A stretch of DNA of 8,370 nt. Source: Promethearchaeota archaeon (GTDB lineage: Archaea > Asgardarchaeota > Lokiarchaeia > Sigynarchaeales > SOKP01). Positions 1 through 7,515 of the stretch are shown piece after piece. Position 1 is the first letter of the stretch, and each line of letters starts with the position of its first letter. The notes under the pieces are model-generated. The model made no database searches and had not been told where the DNA came from. It saw only the letters and a list, made by a program, of their open reading frames with translations. The position numbers and the translations under genes are program-made. The DNA lies in NCBI GenBank assembly GCA_004524425.1, contig SDNN01000126.1, forward strand, positions 1 to 8,370, read 5' to 3'.

Positions 1-939
1 ATTTTTCTTGAAAAGCGGGGAGAACCCATGCTTTTTATCATATACATTCAAGCCTGAGAGATCAAGAACAATTTGTTCGTCAATATCCCGAACTTCAGTG
101 AGCCTCCCCGTTGGATCAATCAGGAGCAAGCTGAAATCCAACAGCTTATCAAGAAAATCCTTGAAACTTTCTAAATAAAGGTGATTACAGTTCATGTCAA
201 ATAATAATTGCCGGTATCTTCTTCTCACCCTTTTCGGAATTTTAGAACCAAGCGTCTTGACCCATTGTTTTTTGAGGTTCAAGTTGTTAAAATACTTAAG
301 AATCTCTCGGAGAAACCTCTCTCTGTTGTTTAAATCTGACCAAGAGGAGAAATTGACGATTTTGACATGATCGTGAATGAACCGGGACAAGAATAATATT
401 AGATGGCGATTCAGCTCATCCGTTTCATGATACGGGTGAGGAAATCCGATCTGCTTTTTTAATTCTGTGATTATCTCGTCCATGTATGTTAGCTTGATTG
501 AGGAGGTGTTAAGGCTTCCGGCCATTAATCCAAACATCAACTGCACCCACTCTTGAAATACATGCTCATTGATTATTATTCTATCCTTTAATTCATCGGA
601 AAAGGGTAAATCATATAATGATTTAAGGAAATACGTGGTCGTGTTTTCGACCTCATCTTTTTCGAGCCGTTCATCACCATGAATGATCATCTCCTTGAAC
701 TCTTTAGTGCTCAAGAGTTCATGAATGTGCCTGAATATGAAGATCTTCTCTTCAAGAGAGAAAACCTCCTCATGCACCTGCTTTTTGCCACTAAAATCCT
801 TAATTTGAAGCTCTGCCCCACAAAGTTCACAAATAATTGATTCATTTTCATGTAAGCTCTTAACCTGTTCTTGAGAGACGAGAGCCCCGCAGTTCGAGCA
901 CGTGTTTAAATCGCCTTTCTTATTTTTATTTTCAATCAT
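1..939 (-). CDS. Zinc-ribbon protein of unknown function, 3' end cut by window edge
   Basis: An open frame runs from an ATG at 939-937 to the left edge of the window, giving 313 codons with no stop, so the C-terminus is missing. Near the N-terminus there are two CxxC pairs, CSNC at residues 14-17 and CELC at 37-40, each followed by Gly-Ala. This is the standard layout of a four-cysteine zinc ribbon. The rest is mostly predicted helix rich in charged residues, with a basic patch (KRVRRR) around residue 242 and no membrane segment, so a soluble cytosolic protein is expected. Short N-terminal zinc ribbons on otherwise unrecognised helical proteins are common in Asgard archaea; I do not recognise the main domain. 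A purine-rich GGAAGTGA lies 13 nt before the ATG, rather far for a Shine-Dalgarno. The gene is divergent from the surface-protein operon at 1188. The zinc ribbon could contact nucleic acid or protein; nothing else in the sequence decides this. Confidence 0.85.
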   Translation of the reverse strand, partial: MIENKNKKGDLNTCSNCGALVSQEQVKSLHENESIICELCGAELQIKDFSGKKQVHEEVFSLEEKIFIFRHIHELLSTKEFKEMIIHGDERLEKDEVENTTTYFLKSLYDLPFSDELKDRIIINEHVFQEWVQLMFGLMAGSLNTSSIKLTYMDEIITELKKQIGFPHPYHETDELNRHLILFLSRFIHDHVKIVNFSSWSDLNNRERFLREILKYFNNLNLKKQWVKTLGSKIPKRVRRRYRQLLFDMNCNHLYLESFKDFLDKLLDFSLLLIDPTGRLTEVRDIDEQIVLDLSGLNVYDKKHGFSPLFKKN

Positions 940-1187
940 TTTATTCGATTAATCACTTCCTTTCAACTTTAAAAATTTCCAGGACACAATGGATGGAAAT
1001 CCCAGCATTAACATCCGTTTATTTTAATTAAATATTTTTAAAGATATACGAAAATTAAAGTGAAGTTTTTTAAACAAAAAATCCTACAATCTCTCTTTTA
1101 TACTTGAATGTCAAACTCCCTTTTTTTTTTTAAATAAAACCAGCTCAAAAAGACTTTAATCAAATCATTAAAAAAAGTAAAGGAAAA
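940..1187. promoter_or_regulatory. Divergent intergenic region with AT-rich candidate promoters
   Basis: This 248-bp stretch separates the minus-strand zinc-ribbon gene from the plus-strand surface-protein gene and holds no credible ORF. For the leftward gene, an A/T-only TATA-like stretch at about 1021-1045 would place a start of transcription near 1000. For the rightward gene, TTTTAAATAAA at 1128-1138, directly after a run of eleven T (1121-1131), is the best TATA candidate, and would give a leader of about 25-30 nt. A weak ribosome-binding site (AAAGG at 1179-1183) lies 4 nt before the ATG at 1188. In DNA this AT-rich TATA-like strings are frequent, so exact boxes are uncertain. Confidence 0.5.
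975..1000. repeat. Perfect 7-bp inverted repeat in the leader of the zinc-ribbon gene
   Basis: ATTTCCA (975-981) and TGGAAAT (994-1000) are exact reverse complements separated by 12 nt. The dyad lies 36-61 nt upstream of the zinc-ribbon start codon, where it could be an operator or an RNA hairpin in the 5' leader. It includes G/C pairs, so it is less likely to be an AT-chance palindrome, but no function is shown. Confidence 0.4.
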
Positions 1188-4100
1188 ATGAGGCGAACTA
1201 AAAAATCGTTCGTTGTTGGCATTGTCATAATTGTTGTAATTGTAATGAGCTTTGTGAATTTTAATGCTCTTGACGCTTCAGAAAAAGAGACAATGAAGAA
1301 GGAAGAAACCACTAATGATGAGGGTTTGAAAAATCCATTGCACCAACCGAAAATCTCCTCAGAAAGAAATTATGATAATATCGAACAATTATTCACCACT
1401 AAAGTCAATCAATTCGAAAATTTGGGTTATTTTTCACAGGTGCATGAGCCTTCCCTTCAAGCCACATATTTCGCATTATATACGCTGGAGGCAACAGGAA
1501 AATTAGACGAAATTGATGATTCAAGCATGATAAGTTATATAATGTCTCATTATAATGAATCAGCTCATGCATTCGTGGATGCTTATGCTATACGTTACTT
1601 GGATGCTGATTTGACCTATTTTTCGAAGATGGATGATTATATTTCTATGTTGGAAATTAATTGTCAGGCCATTCTTTCCTTAGACATTTTAAACCGATTA
1701 GATTTAATAGACGTGCAGCAATCAATTAATTTCATTGAAAGTTGCTATAATCCCGAGACAGGTGGATACATCGGACAACCATACACCCCTGAGCTTCACT
1801 CGTTTTTCAGAGTTGCAACAGCGGATAATACTTATCATGCAATTTTAACCTTGGAGAAATTGGGGGCCTCTCCAGGAAACGTAAACGAGGTCGTGAATTT
1901 TCTCAACAACTTGCAATCTCCAGGTACAGGAGGGTTTTACAACAATTTTATGGAAGACACCCCTCTAAACTATCATAAGGCCAATTTATTATCGTCTTAT
2001 TACTGCATCCAAGGGCTAAAGATGCTTGGTTTTGAACAATCCATCCAGATGGATGAGTTTCGACAGTTCTTAGATAATATATACAATGGTATCGATGCAT
2101 TTTTTGTAATGTCCAAAAACAATTTCCATTCTTCATTGAATTACACGAGCACCGTGGCAACAGCTTTAGGACTTTATCTTTCAGAAGTATCAGGTTATTC
2201 TGGCATGGATCGGAATGGAGTAATCAATTTTATCCTCAATAATCGAAATTCGTGGGGTATCTGGAATAATGCAAGGGAATTTCACTATCATGAATTAATC
2301 GAAAGTTTTCAAGTCATCAGGGCCCTACATGAGTCGGGTCAGATTTCTATACTCAGTCCTTCAGAGAAGAGCCAAATTGCCAGTGCGCTAGAATATTACA
2401 AGCAATCAGATGGCGGATATTCCTTGCTCTCAATGGATTATACTTCATTAAATCTCATTTATAGTGTGGTGAACTCCTTTGAATTGTACGATCGCTTGTC
2501 CGATTTAGATCCGCAAATGCTTTTTGAATTGATTGAATCCTGTTATTTCTCCACGAGCAATACTCATTCTTTCGTGGGATGTAAAGGCATGATTGCTCAC
2601 CATGATTTAGGATTTCAAGCAGGATTCCGCTCACAACCGATTGAATATTATAGGAACTCTCGCAAGGAATTGTTTTTTGGAACCGGTGAGCTTTATTCTC
2701 ATGAATACACGTATTATGCCCTAGATTCACTGAGAGAGATCCACAAATTGCATGAATTTAAGAATCATCATGATCTACATGAAGTCTTGAATGATATCAT
2801 TGCGTCTCAATTCATAGATATCAATGCCATAAATTCGGGGGGGTTCTTACCGTCATTAAAACATGATCATCTTGATGCTACCTTTAAGGATAGGAAAATC
2901 TTTCTCGAAAATTCATATTTTGCCGTGAAGTGTCTTGAGATATTGGTGGGTGCTTTGAATTTGAACACGATTAATCATCTAGCTTTCAATAGAGAGGAAT
3001 TTTATCATTATCTTAAGCAAAACCTCGTTCAAACGGACTCGACCATTCATTATGATCCTGAATTTCCTTGTAGTACTGAAGATATTATCCAGAACACTTA
3101 TTATATCATCTATATTTTAAAAGCATTAAACCTCTATGATTTAGATAAATCTAAAATTCGGAATTACCTTCATCAAAATTTAAACTATTCAAATCTAAAG
3201 AACGTGTATTATTCTTTTAAGATTTCTAAAATGATAGGAATATCCTTGGATTTTGATCTTGAAATGACAAGTAACTTGGTCCAAGATTTATATTCACCTG
3301 AATTCTGTGATTTTTATCAAGATACAAAATCCCGTACAATAAATCAAGAGATTTTTCTATGGGTGTGTGACATGGCAATGAATGATCATTTTCAGATCGA
3401 CTGCCAGCATCCTTCAACCATTTATTTAGGAAGTATCCTTACCATTAAAGTATCATTTAGCAACTTGATTTTCATTAATCATACTCACGATCTTGATGTT
3501 AATCTTCAATGGAGCACAACCTATCCCCTTGTTGCACAAGTTGATGGCACCTACGTGGTTATTTTTAGAGTACCGATACGTTTCGATCTTACTCCTTTCT
3601 TTAATGGGATTTTGACCGTAAATTATAGAGATAGAGTCTTTTATGAAAAATCCATATCCATAAGAACAACCTATGATCTAAACAAGAATGGTAACATCAC
3701 GCAAGATCACAATAAAATCAACTTTAAGTATAATATCTCCTATAGATTTTGTTATGGTCCAGAATTTGTGAGCAAGGCAAGAGTCTACGCTAATATTAGC
3801 AGAAATGGAACGTTTTTGGAGTCGAAGAATTTTACTCTTCACCATTTTGCGGAATATTCTCTTTTTAATTTGACGTACGAATGTGTAGAGAATGCATCGT
3901 ATGAGTTTCACATTTTCTTAGAAGACCTGTTCCATCCTAATGGGATGCTATTAGAAGAATACACTCCCCCCGGAGAAGATATTCCGCAAGTTGAAAAGGA
4001 CGAAGAGGATTCGAAATCGGATGGTGATGAGAGAGACCAAGAAAATCCATTTGAGATCTATATAGATCTGTTCTTATTCCTACTAGGAATATTCTTGATA

Positions 4101-4700
4101 TTGAGTAGTTCATTGCTCATCTATCGAAAGGTCAGACCCAGACTCAAGACGTTTTTTAGACAGCAGAAGATGGATAAGGTCGTCACGAACCCTCACGATC
4201 AACAGGAAATGACACCACAACCTTCCAGATGTATTGGAAATAATACTAATTTCTTTTTTGAAGAGAATGAGGAGCAAGTTCTCATGAATCATAAGGATCA
4301 AGGAAATCCTAAACTTGATTCCATTCACTCGATTCAATCCTCTGGTCAAGCCAATTATGACTTACCATCTCAAAAGCGGAAAAGCAAAACATCTTTCATC
4401 TCAAAACAGAAAATATTCAAAATGATCAATGAAAATAAAAGAGAAATTGCGTGGACTTCTTTAGTTATCTTGTTATTCGTGCCATTATTCTTTTTCAAGA
4501 TCATTTTAATACCGGGATATCTCATCATTGGCAGCATCATGGCGGTTCTTGGAACCTACAAGTTCATCAAATCCTGGCTTTCTGATGATACGAAGAAAGG
4601 AAAATTTATTCTCAGTCTTGGTTTGATTTTGGTTTTTCTTGGGTGCTTGCTGATCATGTTAGAGTTGAGTATTTCATTATCAAACCTTTTTTTTTCCTAA
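1188..4700 (+). CDS. Large surface membrane protein with prenyltransferase/squalene-cyclase-type alpha-toroid repeats
   Basis: 1170 residues. MRRTKK followed by a hydrophobic stretch (8-26) is a signal anchor or signal peptide. Residues about 85-730 are helical-hairpin repeats typical of the prenyltransferase/squalene oxidase repeat family, with Gly-Gly-aromatic turns at 192-194, 248-250, 409-411 and 551-553; I count roughly ten units. The cyclase DxDD/DCTAE motifs and the Asp-x-Cys zinc site of protein prenyltransferases are not apparent, so a binding or scaffold role is likelier than catalysis. Residues about 740-920 look like a beta-sandwich region with eight N-x-S/T sequons. An acidic stalk (about 927-956) leads to a TM helix (957-979), a basic and then polar, disordered cytosolic stretch (980-1088), and three more TM helices (about 1089-1106, 1108-1126, 1139-1163). 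Positive charges fall on the cytosolic side throughout. The gene is followed after 17 nt by the barrel-protein gene, suggesting an operon. The exact ligand is unknown. Confidence 0.85.
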   Translation: MRRTKKSFVVGIVIIVVIVMSFVNFNALDASEKETMKKEETTNDEGLKNPLHQPKISSERNYDNIEQLFTTKVNQFENLGYFSQVHEPSLQATYFALYTLEATGKLDEIDDSSMISYIMSHYNESAHAFVDAYAIRYLDADLTYFSKMDDYISMLEINCQAILSLDILNRLDLIDVQQSINFIESCYNPETGGYIGQPYTPELHSFFRVATADNTYHAILTLEKLGASPGNVNEVVNFLNNLQSPGTGGFYNNFMEDTPLNYHKANLLSSYYCIQGLKMLGFEQSIQMDEFRQFLDNIYNGIDAFFVMSKNNFHSSLNYTSTVATALGLYLSEVSGYSGMDRNGVINFILNNRNSWGIWNNAREFHYHELIESFQVIRALHESGQISILSPSEKSQIASALEYYKQSDGGYSLLSMDYTSLNLIYSVVNSFELYDRLSDLDPQMLFELIESCYFSTSNTHSFVGCKGMIAHHDLGFQAGFRSQPIEYYRNSRKELFFGTGELYSHEYTYYALDSLREIHKLHEFKNHHDLHEVLNDIIASQFIDINAINSGGFLPSLKHDHLDATFKDRKIFLENSYFAVKCLEILVGALNLNTINHLAFNREEFYHYLKQNLVQTDSTIHYDPEFPCSTEDIIQNTYYIIYILKALNLYDLDKSKIRNYLHQNLNYSNLKNVYYSFKISKMIGISLDFDLEMTSNLVQDLYSPEFCDFYQDTKSRTINQEIFLWVCDMAMNDHFQIDCQHPSTIYLGSILTIKVSFSNLIFINHTHDLDVNLQWSTTYPLVAQVDGTYVVIFRVPIRFDLTPFFNGILTVNYRDRVFYEKSISIRTTYDLNKNGNITQDHNKINFKYNISYRFCYGPEFVSKARVYANISRNGTFLESKNFTLHHFAEYSLFNLTYECVENASYEFHIFLEDLFHPNGMLLEEYTPPGEDIPQVEKDEEDSKSDGDERDQENPFEIYIDLFLFLLGIFLILSSSLLIYRKVRPRLKTFFRQQKMDKVVTNPHDQQEMTPQPSRCIGNNTNFFFEENEEQVLMNHKDQGNPKLDSIHSIQSSGQANYDLPSQKRKSKTSFISKQKIFKMINENKREIAWTSLVILLFVPLFFFKIILIPGYLIIGSIMAVLGTYKFIKSWLSDDTKKGKFILSLGLILVFLGCLLIMLELSISLSNLFFS
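4687..4695 (+). terminator. T9 tract at the end of the toroid gene, possible weak intrinsic terminator or attenuator
   Basis: Nine consecutive T encode the last two Phe codons of the toroid protein. Archaeal RNA polymerase can terminate on T tracts without a hairpin, so this run, lying between two apparently co-transcribed genes, could lower expression of the downstream gene. It could equally be just Phe-Phe coding in an AT-rich genome. Confidence 0.25.
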
Positions 4701-4705
4701 TTTTC

Positions 4706-4711
4706 AGGTGA
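4706..4711 (+). promoter_or_regulatory. Strong Shine-Dalgarno (AGGTGA) that fixes a TTG start
   Basis: AGGTGA matches the archaeal anti-Shine-Dalgarno and ends 6 nt before the TTG at 4718. It sits just after the stop codon of the upstream gene (4698-4700). It is the main reason for choosing the TTG start; the next in-frame ATG (4889) falls inside the first TM helix. Confidence 0.8.
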
Positions 4712-4717
4712 AGGAAC

Positions 4718-6412
4718 TTGGTTACTGAAAAACTTTTTGTGTCTGAAAAGGTTGATTCAAGTCGTCAAGATCAAGTCGAATCAGGGATAATCTTTGTCTC
4801 AAGGAAAGCATCCTTGAAAGAATTGTTCCTCAAGCATTCTAAATTTTTAAGAAGATTAGCCATATCATATCACTTGTTAGGTAGCACCATGATATTCATT
4901 GTTCTCGAAAGCATTCTCTTCTTTTTGTATATGAAGACTGGCTTTTTATTTCATGAAACGTGGATCTTACAGATTTTAGTGATTAGTACTTGGCTATTTT
5001 TTGTCTCTACCACCTTCAAATCGACTAAATCTTCCCTCTTAAAATTCATGAAGATTGCCACCTCCCTACTATTCGCGATTATACTCACCGGATTATTGAT
5101 ATTGGTATCGATCAAGTTCCCATCATTGATCACGCTGAAAGCACTGCTGAGCATTTCCTTGATCTATTATATCATCAAGATATTGCTGTTCATTCGAACG
5201 AAACCGAGTATCAAGGCTCGCATGAAATTAAAGAGTTTGACGATGTTATTTTTCATTTTTTTCATGTTTAATGGAAGTCTATTATTGATCACCTTAGCAC
5301 CGCGCACGATCGAGATCAAGCCGAAAACCAAGCCCGAACTCATCTTTTGGGCGGGATCAAATCAATTACCTGATGATCCAGAAATTTTAGAAATGTGTAG
5401 GAAATATGATATAGGCTTCATGCCGACAATACGAGAAAAGGATGTGGGAAATGTTGAATACATGGAGTCCTACAAGCGCATCATCGCTCATGACATTAAC
5501 CTTCACTTCGTGATGGGAGGTAATAGTGAGTTCTTCATGCATATTGATAACATAAAAGAATCTAATGCCATTTACCATAATATAAGCCAATGGTTCGAGA
5601 GTGAGGGCATAATGGCAAGCCCGCATGTAAAATCCTTCTCCGTTGATGCCGAGCCTCCGAAAAAAACCTCAGAACACGTTCACAATGATGAGCTAATGGA
5701 ACTTTTGGAATATGGATATGTAAATTATCCGACGTGGAAGGAAATACACGAAGCAACTGAAGCATTAAAAGAGCTTACTGATTCAATTAAAAATGATGGA
5801 AAAGAATGTGGAATGATTCAGGGCTCTCGATTTCTTGATAATTTTGATCAAGATGGGGATGCATCTTTATTCTTGAGAAACGTACATTCCTTACCCATAA
5901 AGTGGGATTATACCATTACTATGCTCTATAGAACTAACAGGTTTCAATGGGATGAGACGGATGATAAACCTTCAGAATTTGCCATGAAAGCCTTGCCAAT
6001 ATTTCATGGTGCGGTCATCGAAGGTACTAAGTTCACCACGTCTGAGCTCTCTTTTTTCCAAAACGTTGCTTTAGAAGAAGACTCCGAAGATGATCTCGCG
6101 AGACAACACTATATTTTCATGGGAAATTTCAAGCGCGAATTTAAAGATACGAGCTACATCAAGGATGAACAATATTTCATGGATTTCGATATTTGCCGGC
6201 ATTTTAAAAATGAGAGAGTGTATTTCTATGATTTAAAGGGATTTTTATCGCATTATGGCTGGGAAGGTATTGAAGAATTAGGCAAGCACGCTCAACAGAA
6301 GGATAGATCCTATCTGGAATATTCTACCTATAAATCATTAACATTTCTGGGGTTCTATTGCGGTTTGATTATATTCGATTTATTTGTATCTTTAGAAAAT
6401 AATTTGTCTTAA
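4718..6412 (+). CDS. Polytopic membrane protein with external TIM-barrel, glycoside-hydrolase-like domain
   Basis: 564 residues from a TTG start. A basic cytosolic N-terminus of about 50 residues precedes five TM helices (about 52-72, 81-99, 112-132, 142-160, 173-194). The two internal loops are lysine/arginine-rich, so the positive-inside rule puts everything after TM5 outside. Residues about 206-510 alternate hydrophobic strands and helices as in a (beta/alpha)8 barrel. Candidate strands are at 207-213, 232-238, 261-267, 305-310, 364-369, 398-405, 431-435 and 499-506. Strand 4 ends in SVDAEPP (D310, E312) and strand 7 in AVIEGT (E435). Retaining enzymes of clan GH-A carry acid/base and nucleophile glutamates at exactly these strand ends, the former in an Asn-Glu-Pro motif. 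Here the Asn is Ala. A hydrophobic segment near 541-558 may be a sixth TM helix. I do not recognise a named family, so enzymatic activity is inference; a carbohydrate-binding pseudo-enzyme is possible. Co-transcription with the toroid gene is likely. Confidence 0.85.
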   Translation: MVTEKLFVSEKVDSSRQDQVESGIIFVSRKASLKELFLKHSKFLRRLAISYHLLGSTMIFIVLESILFFLYMKTGFLFHETWILQILVISTWLFFVSTTFKSTKSSLLKFMKIATSLLFAIILTGLLILVSIKFPSLITLKALLSISLIYYIIKILLFIRTKPSIKARMKLKSLTMLFFIFFMFNGSLLLITLAPRTIEIKPKTKPELIFWAGSNQLPDDPEILEMCRKYDIGFMPTIREKDVGNVEYMESYKRIIAHDINLHFVMGGNSEFFMHIDNIKESNAIYHNISQWFESEGIMASPHVKSFSVDAEPPKKTSEHVHNDELMELLEYGYVNYPTWKEIHEATEALKELTDSIKNDGKECGMIQGSRFLDNFDQDGDASLFLRNVHSLPIKWDYTITMLYRTNRFQWDETDDKPSEFAMKALPIFHGAVIEGTKFTTSELSFFQNVALEEDSEDDLARQHYIFMGNFKREFKDTSYIKDEQYFMDFDICRHFKNERVYFYDLKGFLSHYGWEGIEELGKHAQQKDRSYLEYSTYKSLTFLGFYCGLIIFDLFVSLENNLS

Positions 6413-6579
6413 TGGTTTATTTTTAATTTGTGATTTTACTTATTTCAAATTTTAGCTCTTCTCGTTATGATTTAATTATATTATTTTAAAAATTATCTTA
6501 TACCCTATCTTTTTAATTGCATTAATTAGAATATAAAATTATAAAAAATCATTTAAATGAAAAATTTAAAAACAAGAAA
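6413..6579. promoter_or_regulatory. AT-rich intergenic region: T-tract terminator then TATA-box promoter
   Basis: The 167 bp after the barrel gene begin with T-rich stretches (about 6416-6430), suitable for archaeal T-tract termination. Further right, ATATAAAATTATAAAA (6531-6546) is a good TATA-box candidate 34-49 nt before the HEPN start codon, so the transcript would have a very short leader or none. No Shine-Dalgarno is visible before the ATG at 6580, which fits leaderless translation. Confidence 0.4.
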
Positions 6580-7515
6580 ATGATTGACAATGAAAAAAAA
6601 TTATGGGATAAATTAAGAAAATTTTATTTATTTAAAATGGAACAGCGTGTTGAAAAAGAAAAAAAGAAGTTAGATTTTTATGCAGAAAATATTGGAGGTA
6701 AATTTGTAAAAAAAAAGGGCTATACGCAAAAAGGAAGTATTCATAGAATTGTAGAATCTTTTTATAGTCCTTTTTGGATTTCTCCCCATTTTTTAAATTT
6801 TACTTATGGAATTAATAGAGTAATGACTTTTTATACTAAACTAATAAAAATAAAGACTCCCGAAGATCTTGTGAGTTATCAAAATGCTTTATATTACGAC
6901 ACCAGTTTACTCTTTTTGATAAATGCTCTAGAGAATTATTTAATCAGTACCTTTCGATTTTTAGCAAAGGGTATTAATATATCCTTTATGAATAAAAACC
7001 ATTTACATAGATTTATTAAAGAATTTAATATTGAGAAAAAGTTTTTTAAAAGACTTGAAAAATTTAACACATTAGAATTTCCTTTTTCAGAGTTAACACC
7101 TGAGAGAATGGATATACAACAAAAAAAGAAATGTAATATTGCGTTTAAGCTATTAGGTATAAATTTACCTGAATTAAATAGAAAAATATGGGAAAAAATT
7201 TTCACAAACGAATCTCATGGATATATTCAAAGAAGACATAAGATTATACACTCTTCTTATATACCAGAAATTAAGAATATTAATGATATTAAAGTGAAAG
7301 ATGAAATTACGTATATTGAACGAGCAATATTGGATATCGTTGAATTTGTACATAATATTGAATGGATTCGGCTTTGGTTAAGACCAGACCCTATGGAAAT
7401 TAGTTGGGTTGAAGGAGTTCTTTCAGAAAGTTTTGATCATTCTAATTTTCAAGATTTTAAGAAAATAATTATTAAGGCAATTGAAGAACAAAAAAAGGAA
7501 GCTTCTCAGAAATAA
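6580..7515 (+). CDS. HEPN-domain protein with Rx4H motif, candidate ribonuclease
   Basis: 311 residues, soluble, with a highly charged N-terminal helix (1-45). Residues about 75-121 form helices with the pattern seen in HEPN proteins of the RiboL-PSP/MAE type, including LLFLINALENYL at 110-121. The diagnostic motif is at 215-224, YIQRRHKIIH, which gives R219-x4-H224 and satisfies the HEPN Rx4-6H rule. In active HEPN RNases this Arg and His are the catalytic pair. A final helix (about 240-265) follows, as usual. HEPN proteins act as RNA-cutting toxins, in abortive infection and in other RNA-processing systems. No nucleotidyltransferase-type antitoxin or other partner is next to it here. Base composition is clearly more AT-rich than genes 1-3 (13 G/C per 60 nt in the sampled stretches 6601-6660 and 6781-6840), which suggests recent acquisition. 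ATG start without Shine-Dalgarno, TAA stop. Subfamily and target are unknown. Confidence 0.75.
   Translation: MIDNEKKLWDKLRKFYLFKMEQRVEKEKKKLDFYAENIGGKFVKKKGYTQKGSIHRIVESFYSPFWISPHFLNFTYGINRVMTFYTKLIKIKTPEDLVSYQNALYYDTSLLFLINALENYLISTFRFLAKGINISFMNKNHLHRFIKEFNIEKKFFKRLEKFNTLEFPFSELTPERMDIQQKKKCNIAFKLLGINLPELNRKIWEKIFTNESHGYIQRRHKIIHSSYIPEIKNINDIKVKDEITYIERAILDIVEFVHNIEWIRLWLRPDPMEISWVEGVLSESFDHSNFQDFKKIIIKAIEEQKKEASQK

Noticed and set aside
1121..1131. T11 run as a mobile-element scar or terminator
   Set aside because: No target duplication or inverted ends are seen, and it lies in a promoter region; ordinary homopolymer in AT-rich DNA is enough.
1948..4349. Several minus-strand open frames of 60-90 codons inside the toroid gene
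   Set aside because: They are shadows of a long, clearly coding plus-strand gene and have Cys/His-rich or random-looking translations and no start signals.
6936..7205. Minus-strand 89-codon open frame inside the HEPN gene
   Set aside because: Its hydrophobic Phe/Leu-rich translation is what antisense of Lys/Glu-rich AT-rich coding sequence gives.
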